This document shows positions 1 to 12,403 of a stretch of DNA of 64,000 nucleotides, piece after piece; the stretch's first letter is position 1, and each line of letters opens with the position of its first letter. This DNA is from Macrothele yani (lineage: Eukaryota; Arthropoda; Arachnida; Araneae; Macrothelidae): the NCBI GenBank assembly GCA_039090855.1, contig CM077034.1, positions 229,899,005 through 229,963,004 on the forward strand, read 5' to 3'. The notes below the pieces were generated by a model. That model was not told where the DNA came from and did no database searches. It saw nothing but the letters and a program-made list of their open reading frames with translations. Position numbers and translations under genes: made by a program.

Positions 1-3000
1 CAGCCATTATCCTCATAACTTGACTAAAAATGCTTATATTGCGACAAAACTTTAGTATGTTGTTCCGGAGGTATACAGAACCAATTCTGTTTAATATCAT
101 CGAAATGGGATCAAAGGTCAAGGCACAGAAGCGAGATTTATTCCACAGCCGTTATCCTCATAACTTGACTAAAAATGCTTATATTGCGACAAAACTTTAG
201 TATGTTGTTCCGGAGGTATACAGAACCAATTCTGTTTAATATCATCGAAATGGGATCAAAGGTCAGAGGCACAGAAGCGAGATTTATTCCACAGCCATTA
301 TCCTCATAACTTGACTAAAAATGCTTATATTGCGACAAAACTTTAGTATGTTGTTCCGGAGGTATACAGAACCAATTCTGTTTAATATCATCGAAATGGG
401 ATCAAAGGTCAAGGCACAGAAGCGAGATTTATTCCACAGCCATTATCCTCATAACTTGACTAAAAATGCTTATATTGCGACAAAACTTTAGTATGTTGTT
501 CCGGAGGTATACAGAACCAATTCTGTTTAATATCATCGAAATGGGATCAAAGGTCAAGGCACAGAAGCGAGATTTATTCCACAGCCATTATCCTCATAAC
601 TTGACTAAAAATGCTTCTATTGCGACAAAACTTTAGTATGTTGTTCCGGAGGTATACAGAACCAATTCTGTTTAATATCATCGAAATGGGGTCAAAGCTT
701 AGAGACAGAATCGAGATTTATTCCACAGAAATTATCCTCATAACTTGACTAAAATGCTTCTATTGCGACAAAACTTTAGTATGTTGTTCCGGAGGTATAC
801 TGAACCAATTCTGTTTAATATCATCAAAATGGGGTCAAAGGTCAGGGCACAGGAGCGATATGTATTCCACAGCAATTATCCTCATAACTTGACTAAAAAT
901 GCTTCTATTGCGACAAGACTTTATTAGTATGTTGTTTCGGAGGTATACTGAACCGGCTGTGCTGAATATCTTCGAAATGGGGTCAAAGGTCAGGGCACAA
1001 CAGCGAGATTTATTCCACAGCCTTTATCCTCATAACTTGACTAAAAATGCTTCTATTGCGACAAAACTTTAGTATGTTGTTCCGGAGGTGTACTGAACCA
1101 ATTCTGTTTAATCTCTTAAAAATGGGGTCAAAGGTCAGGGCACAGGAGCGATATGTATTCCACAGCAATTATCCTCATAACTTGACTAAAAATGCTTCTA
1201 TTGCGACAAGACTTTATTAGTATGTTGTTTCGGAGGTATACTGAACCGGCTGTGCTGAATATCTTCGAAATGGGGTCAAAGGTCAGGGCACAACAGCGAG
1301 ATTTATTCCACAGCCTTTATCCTCATAACTTGACTAAAAATGCTTCTATTGCGACAAAACTTTAGTATGTTGTTCTGGAGGTATACAGAACCAATTCTGT
1401 TTAATATCATCGAAATGGGATCAAAGGTCAAGGCACAGAAGCGAGATTTATTCCACAGCCATTATCCTCATAACTTGACTAAAAATGCTTCTATTGCGAC
1501 AAAACTTTAGTATGTTGTTCCGGAGGTATACAGAACCAATTCTGTTTAATATCATCGAAATGGGATCAAAGGTCAAGGCACAGAAGCGAGATTTATTCCA
1601 CAGCAATTATCCTCATAACTTGACTAAAAATGCTTCTATTGCGACAAAACTTTAGTATGTTGTTCCGGAGGTATACTGAACCAATTCTGTTTAATATCAT
1701 CAAAATGATGTCAAAGGTCAGGGCACAGGAGCGATATGTATTCCACAGCAATTATCCTCATAACTTGACTAAAAATGCTTCTATTGCGACAAGACTTTAT
1801 TGGTATGTTGTTTCGGAGGTATACTGAACCGGCTGTGTTGAATATCTTCGAAATGGGGTCAAAGGTCAGGGCACAACAGCGAGATTTATTCCACAGCCTT
1901 TATCCTCATAACTTGACTAAAAATGCTTCTATTGCGACAAAACTTTAGTATTTTGTTCCGGAGGTATACTGAACCAATTCTGTTTAATATCATCGAAATG
2001 GGGTCAAAGGTCAAGGCACAGAAGCGAGATTTATTCCACAGCCATTATCCTCATAATTTGACTAAAAATGCTTATATTGCGACAAAACTTTAGTATGTTG
2101 TTCTGGAGGTATACAGAACCAATTCTGTTTAATATCATCGAAATGGGATCAAAGGTCGAGGCACAGAAGCGAGATTTATTCCACAGCCATTTTCCTCATA
2201 ACTTGACTAAAAATGCTTATATTGCGACAAAACTTTAGTATGTTGTTCCGGAGGTATACAGAACCAATTCTGTTTAATATCATCGAAATGGGATCAAAGG
2301 TCAAGGCACAGAAGCGAGATTTATTCCACAGCCATTATCCTCATAACTTGACTAAAAATGCTTCTATTGCGACAAAACTTTAGTATGTTGTTCCGGAGGT
2401 ATACAGAACCAATTCTGTTTAATATCATCGAAATGGGATCAAAGGTCAAGGCACAGAAGCGAGATTTATTCCACAGCCATTATCCTCATAACTTGACTAA
2501 AAATGCTTCTATTGCGACAAAACTTTAGTATGTTGTTCCGGAGGTATACTGAACCAATTCTGTTTAATATCATCGAAATGGGGTCAAAGCTTAGAGACAG
2601 AATCGAGATTTATTCCACAGCAATTATCCTCATAACTTGACTAAAATGCTTCTATTGCGACAAAACTTTAGTATGTTGTTCCGGAGGTATACTGAACCAA
2701 TTCTGTTTAATATCATCAAAATGGGGTCAAAGGTCAGGGCACAGGAGCGATATGTATTCCACAGCAATTATCCTCATAACTTGACTAAAAATGCTTCTAT
2801 TGCGACAAGACTTTATTAGTATGTTGTTTCGGAGGTATACTGAACCGGCTGTGTTGAATATCTTCGAAATGGGGTCAAAGGTCAGGGCACAACAGCGAGA
2901 TTTATTCCACAGCCTTTATCCTCATAACTTGACTAAAAATGCTTCTATTGCGACAAAACTTTAGTATTTTGTTCCGGAGGTATACAGAACCAATTCTGTT

Positions 3001-3077
3001 TAATATCATCGTAATGGGGTCAAAGTTCAAGACACAGGAGCGAGATTTATTCCACAGCCATTATCCTCATAACTTGA
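1..3077 (-). repeat. SatA satellite array, 145-bp monomer, about 21 copies
   Basis: Head-to-tail copies of a 145-bp unit start at the left edge of the window (the second copy begins at 146). Landmarks in each unit are TTATCCTCATAACTTGACT, CGGAGGTATAC and a GGRTCAAAGGTCA motif. Monomers differ by scattered substitutions and fall into subtypes that recur in order. The same family lies in the opposite orientation at 47811-53680, with single monomers near 25.5 and 38.6 kb. I label the strand minus because the other copies read from their leader in the plus direction. Short reading frames of about 60 residues recur once per repeat group and are accidental. The array is cut by the window edge. Confidence 0.93.
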
Positions 3078-3142
3078 GTAATGATTTCTTATATGTTGGA
3101 AAGGGTATCAATATCAATGCATTGCATGATTTTACTAACTTG
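3078..3142 (-). other. Leader segment of the SatA-bearing element
   Basis: Reverse-complemented, this segment reads from AACAAGTTAGTAAAATCATG through a GCAATGCATTGAT motif to the first SatA monomer. The same segment precedes SatA at 25448, 38517 and 47741, while the DNA outside it differs at each locus. It therefore marks one defined end of a satellite-carrying element. The roughly 180 bases to its right (3143-3320) hold nothing I recognise. Confidence 0.75.
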
Positions 3143-3320
3143 TTTTCTGTTGGAGCTTATTGATTTTGGAATAGGTTTGTAACAATTGTATTTTCTCTGT
3201 GGAAGGACTTATCACAAATTAAGAATTTTCTTTTTTTTTTCATCGTGATTTTTCGTAGCAACCAAATGCTTTGGAACTTGAGATAATTTTTAAACTGACA
3301 ATAACTCTCGATATCTTTAA

Positions 3321-5768
3321 GAAAAATGGCTTTGAAATCCTGCGGTATTTATAATGCATGCGTTAGTATTATTATTAACATCTACGAAAATACGTGTGCA
3401 AAGGTTCGGCTATTTGAATATACAGCACCAATATAAATTGGAAAGGGAATGAGACAAGGGGACACGATTTCTCTCATAATGTTTAATGCCACACTGCAAA
3501 ATGTCTTTCAATCATTGAAATGGGAAAACGAAGGGATAAAGATTAATGGAGATTATCTAGCTCACCTTCGTTTGCTGATGACGTAATTATTTGTGCAACT
3601 ACCCGCTATGATCTGCAGAGTATGATCCAGGAACTTTGTGACAAGAATAAAGGAGTGGGGATTAAAAATGAACTTTCGGAAGATGAAACTGATGTACAAT
3701 GCCTTTACACGAAATAAAGATTTATCAATAGATGGGGAAAATCAGGAGATAAACGATACCTACATTTACCTTGAGCAACAGCTATCAAATAAGAGTAACA
3801 TTCATAAAGAAATTCATCGCCGCCCCAGTGGCGCAGTGGTCTAAGGCGCTGGTCTCTGATCATTCGTCCGTAAGGGGTCCGGGTTCGAATCACGGTCTGG
3901 CATGGATGTTGTGTTTTTCTTACGGCACTGGCTCTCTCCCTTCCCTGGAACCAGTGATCCTAAATTAGGGACGGGCGACTGCTTATAGCCCATTGAGTTG
4001 CTCACGGTGGTCGTTAAACCTCCAATCAATCAATGGATGTTGTGTTTGTCTTACGGCACTGGCTCTCTCCCTTCCCTGGAACCAGTGACCCTAAATTAGG
4101 GACGGGCGACTGCTTATAGCCCATTGAGTTGCTCACGGTGGTCGTTAAACCTTCAATCAATCAATGGATGTTGTGTTTGTCTTACGGCACTGGCTCTCTC
4201 CCTTCCCTGGAACCAGTGACCCTAAATTAGGGACGGGCGACTGCTTATAGCCCATTGAGTTGCTCACGGTGGTCGTTAAACCTCCAATCAATCAATGGAT
4301 GTTGTGTTTGTCTTACGGCACTGGCTCTCTCCCTTCCCTGGAACCAGTGACCCTAAATTAGGGACGGGCGACTGCTTATAGCCCATTGAGTTGCTCACGG
4401 TGGTCGTTAAACCTTCAATCAATCAATGGATGTTGTGTTTGTCTTACGGCACTGGCTCTCTCCCTTCCCTGGAACCAGTGACCCTAAATTAGGGACGGGC
4501 GACTGCTTATAGCCCATTGAGTTGCTCACGGTGGTCGTTAAACCTCCAATCAATCAATGGATGTTGTGTTTGTCTTACGGCACTGGCTCTCTCCCTTCCC
4601 TGGAACCAGTGACCCTAAATTAGGGACGGGCGACTGCTTATAGCCCATTGAGTTGCTCACGGTGGTCGTTAAACCTCCAATCAATCAATGGATGTTGTGT
4701 TTGTCTTACGGCACTGGCTCTCTCCCTTCCCTGGAACCAGTGACCCTAAATTAGGGACGGGCGACTGCTTATAGCCCATTGAGTTGCTCACGGTGGTCGT
4801 TAAACCTTCAATCAATCAATGGATGTTGTGTTTGTCTTACGGCACTGGCTCTCTCCCTTCCCTGGAACCAGTGACCCTAAATTAGGGACGGGCGACTGCT
4901 TATAGCCCATTGAGTTGCTCACGGTGGTCGTTAAACCTCCAATCAATCAATGGATGTTGTGTTTGTCTTACGGCACTGGCTCTCTCCCTTCCCTGGAACC
5001 AGTGACCCTAAATTAGGGACGGGCGACTGCTTATAGCCCATTGAGTTGCTCACGGTGGTCGTTAAACCTCCAATCAATCAATGGATGTTGTGTTTGTCTT
5101 ACGGCACTGGCTCTCTCCCTTCCCTGGAACCAGTGACCCTAAATTAGGGACGGGCGACTGCTTATAGCCCATTGAGTTGCTCACGGTGGTCGTTAAACCT
5201 CCAATCCAAAAAAAAAAAAAAAAGAAATTCATCGGCGTATAAAGCTTGCCTGGAGAGCTTTTGAAAAGAAACAACACAATTTTTAACAGCTATATGCCCT
5301 TTTGCCTTAAAATGAAAAGTGTTTAATGAATGCATCCTTCCAGTGCTTACGTACGGAGCAGAGACAAAGACCTTAACTAAAAGAGACATACAAAGGCTGC
5401 AGACAACTCAAAGCAGCATGGAGAGGTGCATACTTGGTGTAACCAGGAGAGATAAGAAGAGGAACTCGTTGATCAGGAAAATGGCAAAAGTGGAAGACAT
5501 CAAGATCAGAGTAAAATCCTTGAAATGACAATGGGCTGGACATACTGCCAGAAGGACAGACCATCGATGGACAGCCGAAATTCCAGATTGGATTCCAAGG
5601 GACAGGAAAAGACCCAGAAAAAGACCACATGGGAAATGGGTGGATGAAATTCGGAAACATGCGGGAATGACATGTAGGCGAGGGGCTCAAGACAGACAGT
5701 TGTGGAGGAAACTTGGGGAGACCTTCATTCAGCAGTGGATTGATAATGGTTGCCAATGATGATGATGA
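3321..5768 (+). pseudogene. Decayed RTE-like reverse transcriptase remnant (RTE copy 1), split by a SINE
   Basis: The DNA matches the better copy at 45830-46850 almost throughout but carries frameshifts and stops. The left part (3321-3819) covers the RT region around the GVRQGDTIS motif and the palm motif. The right part (5221-5768) covers the C-terminal region with LTYGAET and TLTKRDIQRLQTTQSS. It ends in a short GAT-type repeat, as RTE elements often do. The SINE at 3820-5220 sits between the two parts with a 14-bp target duplication. The endonuclease domain and most of the RT are missing. The clade is assigned from the C-terminal style and 3' repeat, not from a search. Confidence 0.85.
3820..5220 (+). 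mobile_element. tRNA-derived SINE1 with its 131-bp body repeated ten times
   Basis: The head (3820-3901) is tRNA-like, with an A-box-like TGGCGCAGTGG and a B box GGTTCGAATCA, so RNA polymerase III transcription is expected. The body, which normally occurs once, starts at 3902 and recurs every 131 bp at 4033, 4164, 4295, 4426, 4557, 4688, 4819, 4950 and 5081. A poly-A tail ends it. AAAGAAATTCATCG occurs immediately before (3806-3819) and after (5221-5234), a clear target-site duplication within the RTE remnant. A single-body relative is at 60849-61070 (222 bp). The repeats are nearly identical, so expansion is recent, and either preceded or followed insertion as one unit. Confidence 0.93.
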
Positions 5769-5949
5769 TCTTTAAGAAAAATGAATGCACTGTTCCACAG
5801 TATAATTTCACAAAACGGCTAAGTATAAAATTTTCTCTTGATAGCTGTAATAGCTTTTCTACTAAGGATTCCACTGACTAATACATAGACATCGTGCAAT
5901 CATCTGTACAATAATTTAAGTATCCAGTTTCTTACAGTAACACAATGTA

Positions 5950-7493
5950 CACTGGTGTGCAAAAATTAAGGACGAAGAGGAGAAATTAGCATAACAACGG
6001 AACGAGCAGGCAGAACGGGCCGAAAGAACATTCAGTAGATAGACTAGGGTCCGGTATGGTAAGGCATGCGCATATATGCAGCATGACGTGGGGGAAGGGG
6101 GAGTGTCGAAAGGGTATAAAGCACACGGGCGGTGTACGCTCTGCAATTCGGCGAAAGCTATTGCACGGTGTACATCGGTTTGAACGACGTCGAGTTGCTG
6201 CCACCGTGTGATATGGCCAACAGGCAATCCAGTAGACGACATCTGGAGGACTTTACCCGAGATCGCGTCATTGGGAAGTTGGAAGAAGGTCGAAGTGTGA
6301 CTAGTGTGGCCGAGGAGTTCGGGATCGCTCACAGCATCGTTTCACGAGCTTGGAGAGCATTTCAAACGACAGGAACAGCTGTCCGAGAGTTTAGCAGTGG
6401 ACGTCCACGAGCAACCACGGCGGCGGACGACCGGTATATTGTCCTACAGGCGAGAAGAGACAGCGGGAGAAATCGCAAGGCACATGCAACAGACAACTGG
6501 GCGTCCGTTATCGCGTTTTACCGTGGCCAGGAGGCTGCACAAAGGTGGTCTATTTGCACAACGACCAGTACGGTGTGGGCCATTAACGCCTGCTCATCTT
6601 AGACGGCGGTTTCTGTGGTGCCAAGAACACAAAAACTGGACACATCAGCAATGGGGTCGAGTTCTCTTTACGGATGAGAGCCGATTTAGTCCGACGAGCG
6701 ATTCTGGATGTATACACATCTGGAGACAGCAGGGAACACGCAATCACACCTTCAACATCATCGAAAGGGACCGGTTTGGAGGTGGCGGAGTTCTAGTCTG
6801 GGGCGGTATCATGCTTGGTAGCCGTACTGACATCCACATCTTCCAAGGAGGTTCAGTCACTGGTGTCCGCTATTGTACCGAGGTTCTCCTGCCTCACGTG
6901 CGTCTGTTTAGAGGTGCTGGGGGTCCTGAGTTCCTCGTCATGGACGACAACGCTACACCTCATCGTACAGTGGCTGTCGCAGAGCTGTTGGAGAGTGAAG
7001 ATATTCAACGCATCGATTGGTTCGCTAGGTCCCCGGACCTAAATCCAATCGAACACGTGTGGGACCTTCTCGGGAGACGCTTGGCAGCACGTCCCCAGCC
7101 GCCAGCAACGATTCCGCAGCTGCGATTGGCGCTACAAGAGGAATGGGCCGAGATGCCTCAACAGCTTCTTGACAACCTCGTCCTCAGCATGGACAGACGT
7201 TGTAAATCCTGCAACGCAGTCAGGGGTGATCATATCCCCTACTAAAGACTGGATTTTTCTTGGCAGCCGCCTGTCACATGGACGTTTCTGTCTTCTGTCC
7301 ACTTGTGCTCGAAGCTACCTTTTCAATAAAGTGCCTTTGTATCCTTTGGATTCCTTGTTTGGACGGTTTTGCTCACTTGCCCCATATTCTTACATCTTGG
7401 GGATCTTATGGTATGATTTGAGTCGATGTGGAGCACTTCTGCATGACGTTACATTCGATAAAACGTCTCGTCCTTAATTTTTGCACGCCAGTG
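5950..7493 (+). mobile_element. Tc1-type transposon A, 1544 bp with both ends
   Basis: The left end starts CACTGGTGTGCAAAAATTAA and the right end is its reverse complement with one mismatch over 26 bp. Both are flanked by TA (5948-5949 and 7494-7495), the standard Tc1/mariner target. The length and a single central transposase frame fit the superfamily. Ends are well preserved but the transposase is frameshifted, so the copy is probably immobile on its own. The 180 bases to its left and about 230 to its right hold nothing I recognise. Confidence 0.95.
6213..7245 (+). pseudogene. Tc1-type transposase, one frameshift
   Basis: The product would cut and rejoin the element at TA sites in the nucleus. 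Translation from the ATG at 6213 gives a paired-type helix-turn-helix (residues ~10-60, with FTRDRVIGKLEEG and VAEEFGIAHSIVSRAW). At about 6455-6465 the frame shifts and continues in the frame that ends at 7245. The catalytic DDE domain is complete: Asp in LFTDESRF, Asp in VMDDNATPH, and Glu in PDLNPIEHVW, 34 residues after the second Asp (DD34E). Together the parts make about 340 residues, normal for Tc1. The C-terminus ends RGDHIPY, as does Tc1 copy B at 61.5 kb. The frameshift is the only clear lesion. Confidence 0.92.
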
Positions 7494-7727
7494 TACAGTA
7501 AGTTGTTGTACAAAATGGAGAGAGAGGAAACAATATATTAGAATAACCAAAATTCATGCGATATGCTATCCACAATATCTGAGCTCGCTACAGAACTTTA
7601 AAATCAGATCTGTCGATAGATGATTGAAATTTAACAGTTTATCAAACCCCAAGTATTCCCGTGAATCACTTTTATTATCGCAAAATTTCCATCATATGGA
7701 GAAGGAAAAGCAACAATATATAGTGTT

Positions 7728-8896
7728 TCCGTCAATATAAGAAAGGAATAGCCGAAAGATTTCTGAAGATTCAGAATTTTCCGTAACACATCTTAAAAAC
7801 GGCAATTTACCATATCAATATAGGAAAAGAATTGAGCAAAGATTTCTGAAAATTCAGAATTTTCCGTGAAATTTTCTTAAACATTGCAATTCGCCGTCAA
7901 TATAAGGAAGGAATTGCGGAAGGAGGGGTTTCTGAAAATTCAGAATTTTCCGTTAACACATCTTAAAAACAGCAATTTTCCGTCAATATAGGAAAAAAAT
8001 TGCAGGAAGGTTTCTGAAAATTCAGAATTTTCCGTGAACCCATCTTAAAAATAGCAATTTACTATTAATATAAAAAAAAAGAATCGCGGAAAGGTTGAAA
8101 AATTCAGAATTTTCCGTGAACCCACCTTAAAAATGTCAACTTACCGTCAATATAAGGAAATAATTTTCCGTTAACACATCTTTAAAACGGTAATTTATCG
8201 TCAATGTAAAAAAAGAATTGTAGAAAGGTTTCTGAAAATTCAGAATTTTCCGTTAACACATCTTAAAAACGGCAATTTTCCGTCAATATAGGAAAAGAAT
8301 TGCGGAAAGGTTTCTGAAAATTCAGAATTTTCCGTTAACACATCTTTAAAACGGCAATTTTTCGTCAATATAGGAAAACAATTGCGGAAACGTTTCTGAA
8401 AATTCAGAATTTTCCGTGAACCCATCTTAAAAATGTCGATTTACCGTCAATATAAGAAAGCAATTGCGGAAAAATCTCTGAAAATTCAGAATTTTCCGTG
8501 AAAACATTTTAAAAACGGCAATTTACCATCACTATATAAAAAGAATTGCGGAGCAGTTTCTGAAAATTCAGAATTTTCCGTGAATCCATCTTAAAAATGT
8601 CGATTTACCGTCAAAATAAGAAAAGAATTTTCCGTTAACACATCTTAAAAACGGCAATTTATCGTCAATATAAAAACAAATTGTGGAAAGGTTTCTGAAA
8701 ATTCAGAATTTTCCGTTAACACATCTTAAAAACGGTAATTTTTCGTCATTATAGGAAAAGAATTGCGGAAAGGTTTGTGAAAATTCAGAATTTTCCGTGA
8801 ACCCATCATAAAAATGTCGATTTACCGTCAATATAAGAAAATAATTTTCCGTTAACACATCTTAAAAACGGCAATTTATCGTCAATATAAAATAAG
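7728..8896. repeat. SatC AT-rich satellite, left block, ~82-bp unit
   Basis: About 14 copies of a 79-83-bp unit. Each has the short palindrome GAAAATTCAGAATTTTC followed by CGTTAACACATCTTAAAAAC and a CGTCAATATAGGAAAA segment. Copies here are diverged, several missing the GAAAATTCAG part. The array resumes at 11172 after an unrelated block, so it was once continuous or was duplicated around the block. The 234 bases before it (7494-7727) show nothing recognisable. Confidence 0.92.
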
Positions 8897-11171
8897 AAAG
8901 ATGACACCGAATTTTCGGGTGTAATAAGCACGTCTTTTGAATCCGTTCTGACGCAAATTAAATTTATCAAAGCTATTCAAAGTCAATGGAACCGGTATGG
9001 AAAACAATAGTATCTGACCAAAGAAAGAAGATTTTCAATCGGGTTTTTAATCCCTCAGATTTGCTGTAAACGGAATCGTGAGCTTGCGAACTCTTAGAAA
9101 CAGAGTTATCGACAAAAATAAGATGTGACCTTACGTCCCCTGGTGGGAAAACCATGCATTATTTTAGGAAGAAAGTATTCGCAAAAGGTTTTTCCATATG
9201 AGCGGTATCGGTCCAAGAAAACAAAAATTTTAGTCGAGTTTTCAGGAGCCCAGATTTTGCTACAAATACATCAGAAGCAGAAATTAACACTTATGACCCC
9301 TGGTGGCCAAACCATTCTTTACGAAACCTTAGAAATTATGTGAAAAATGTTTTCCATCAGGTCTTGTATGCGATACAGGAAAAAATTTTCAAAACGGAGT
9401 TTTAGGAGCAGAAAACGCAATTTACCTTTATACGCCTAGCGGAAAGTCTTAAATGATTTACGTGAAAATTTTGAATTTATAGGAAAAACATTTTGCATCG
9501 GAAACACTATCCAACAACGAAGGAATTTTTCAAATTGGACTTTTAGAAGTAGAGATATTGACAAAAATAAAATATACATCTACGCCTCCTGGCGTAGAAA
9601 CCATGCATTATTTCAAGAAGAAAATGTTCCTAAAATGTTTGTCGACATGAGTAGCATCGGTCAGCAAAAGACTGTTTTTTTCAATCAAGATTTTAGAAGC
9701 TCATATTTTGCTGCAAATACATCAGAAGCGGAAATTAAGACTTACGCCACCTGGTGGCCATACCATTCTTTTTACAAAAATTAGAAATTAAGTGCAAACG
9801 ATTTACCATCAGGAGCTGTATCCGGTGCAAAAAGAACTTTTCAAATCGGAGGTTTAGAAGAAGAGAAATAGTGGGAAATGCAATTAACCTTTACGCCCCC
9901 TAGCGGAAAGTCTATGAATTACTTGAAAATTTTGAAATTATATGAAGCACATGTCACACTGGATACACTATCCAACAAAGAAGGAATTTTTCAAATCGAA
10001 CCCTAGAAGTAGAGATATTGACAAAAATAAAAAAAAAAAATATATATATATATACGCCCCCTGGCGTAGAAACCATGCACTATTTTAAGAAGAAAATGTT
10101 CCTAAAAGGTTTGGCGACATGAGTAGTATCAGTCTACAAACGACGTTTTTTTCAATCAAGAATTTAGAAGCTCATATTTTGCTGTAAATAAATCAGAAGC
10201 GGAAATTAAGATTTACGACCCCTGGTGGCCAAACAATTTTTTTTTTTACAAAAATTAGAAATTATGTGCAAACGATTTCCCATCAGGAGCTGTATCCGGT
10301 GCAGAAGGAATTTTTCAAATCGGAGATTTAGAAGCAGAGATATAGGGAGAAACGCAATTTACCTTTAAGCCCCCTAGCGGAAAGTCTATGAATTACTTGA
10401 AAATTTCGAAATTATATTAAAAACATGTCACACGAAAAACACTATCCAACAAAGAAGGAATTTTTCAAATCGGACTCCTAGAGGTAGAGATATTGACAAA
10501 AATAAGATATGCATCTACGCCCCCTGGCGTAGAAACCATGCACTATTTTAGGAAGAAAATGTTTCTATAAGGTTCGTCGGCATGAGTGGTATTGGTCAAC
10601 AAACGACGTTTTTTTCAATCGAGAATTTAGAAGCTCATATTTTATGGCAAATACATCAGAAGCAAAAATTAATACTTACGCCCCTGGTGGCCAAAGTATT
10701 CTTTACCAAAAATTCGAAATTACATGCAAAAGATTGTGCATCAGGAGGTGTATCCGCTGAAAAAAAATTCAAAACGGAATTTTAGAAGAGTTATCGAAAG
10801 AAATGCAGTTTACTTTTACGTCCCCTAGCGGAAAATCTATGCGTAATTTGAAAAAGAAACTATATCCAAAATACTCTTCGACATAAATGAAATCGAAAGA
10901 TAAAATATTTTTTTCAATCGGATGTTTAGAATCAAATATGTGGAATAAAACATATTTTTGAATTCGACATCATCTGCATTTACGCCCTCTAGCGGCGAAT
11001 TCGTTCATCGTAAAAAAAACGAAGTAAAGGATCATCATTCGCATATTTCAAGCTTTCGAATGCAAAAAGAATTTTTTAAATCCGACTTATAGTTGCAGAG
11101 ATATCGTGGGTACAGACGGACGGACGGACAAACCGATAACATAAGCACGATCTTTTTTTACAAAAGACGTG
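8897..11171 (+). repeat. Higher-order repeat block inserted in SatC, with hairpin ends and a GACGG tail
   Basis: Monomers of about 150 bp recur, each with a phase marker of the form CGCCCCCTGGCG, CCCCTGGTGGCC or CCCCCTAGCGG. These three types follow in order and recur every ~455-480 bp (first type near 9580, 10060 and 10515). The left edge has a small hairpin then AAGCACGTCTTTTG. The right edge has a GACGGACGGAC tract then AGCACG and its inverted copy ACAAAAGACGTGCT. The edges thus share an inverted motif and look like element termini. No coding capacity is evident, and reading frames here are short and accidental. Confidence 0.8.
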
Positions 11172-12066
11172 CTAAAAACGGCAATTTTCCGTCAATATAG
11201 GAAAAAAATTGCAGAAAGTTTTCCGAAAATTCAGAATTTTCCGTTAACACATCTTAAAAACGGCCATTTTCCGTCAATATAGGAAAAAAATTGCAGAAAG
11301 GTTTCTGAAAATTTAGAATTTTCCGTTAACACATCTAAAAAACGGCAATTTTCCGTCAATATAGGAAAAAAAATTGCAGAAAGGTTTCTGAAAATTCAGA
11401 ATTTTCCGTTAACACATCTTAAAAACGGCAATTTTCCGTCAATATAGGAAAAAAAATTGCAGAAAGGTTTCTGAAAATTCAGAATTTTCCGTTAACACAT
11501 CTTAAAAACGGCAATTTTCCGTCAATATAGGAAAAAATTGCGGAAAGGTTTCTGAAAATTCAGAATTTTCCGTTAACACATCTTAAAAACGGCAATTTTC
11601 CGTCAATATAGGGAAAAATTGCAGAAAGGTTTCTGAAAATTCAGAATTTTCCGTTAACACATCTTAAAAACGGCAATTTTCCGTCAATATAGGAAAACAA
11701 ATTGCAGAAAGGTTTCTGAAAATTCAGAATTTTCCGTTAACTTATCTTAAAAACGGCAATTTTCCGTCACAATAGGAAAAAAAATTGCAGGAAGGTTTCT
11801 GAAAATTCAGAATTTTCCGTTAACTTATCTTAAATACGGCAATTTTCCGTCACTATAGGAAAAAAATTGCAGAAAGGTTTCTGAAAATTCAGAATTTTCG
11901 GTTAACACATCTTAAAAACGGTAATTTTCCGTCAATATAGGAAAAAATATTGCAGAAAGGTTTCTGAAAATTCAGAATTTTCCGTTAACACATCTTAAAA
12001 ACGGTAATTTTCCGTCAATATAGGAAAAAATATTGCAGAAAGGTTTCTGAAAATTTAGAATTTTTC
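11172..12066. repeat. SatC satellite, right block
   Basis: About 11 copies of the same ~82-bp unit seen at 7728-8896. They are much more alike than those in the left block, which suggests later homogenisation or expansion on this side only. The array ends near 12066, where the sequence becomes non-repetitive. Confidence 0.92.
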
Positions 12067-12370
12067 TGACGTACGGAAAATCCGTGAAATCTTTCGGTCA
12101 TTTGACGGGAAATCTTGTATCAGAAATATGCTTCGTTAATTCACGAAAGAAATTACGGAAAGTGTCTTGTGAATTGAAGAGAATGTTTTACACACAACGT
12201 GTGTTTCTGCAATTCTTTTTCTTATATTGGCAGCAAAATGTCGTATGCATAGTTTTTCATGGGATTTTTTTTTTCCCGAAGCAGATTAAGCGAGTGCTTG
12301 TAATTAAGCGACGATTTTCGTCAGTTCCGAGATTCTCGTTGTAAGCTGAGTTCTACTACCTTTCTCGCCA

Positions 12371-12403
<33 letters not shown>

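Noticed and set aside
5373..5756. 127-residue minus-strand frame
   Set aside because: It is antisense to the C-terminal part of RTE copy 1.
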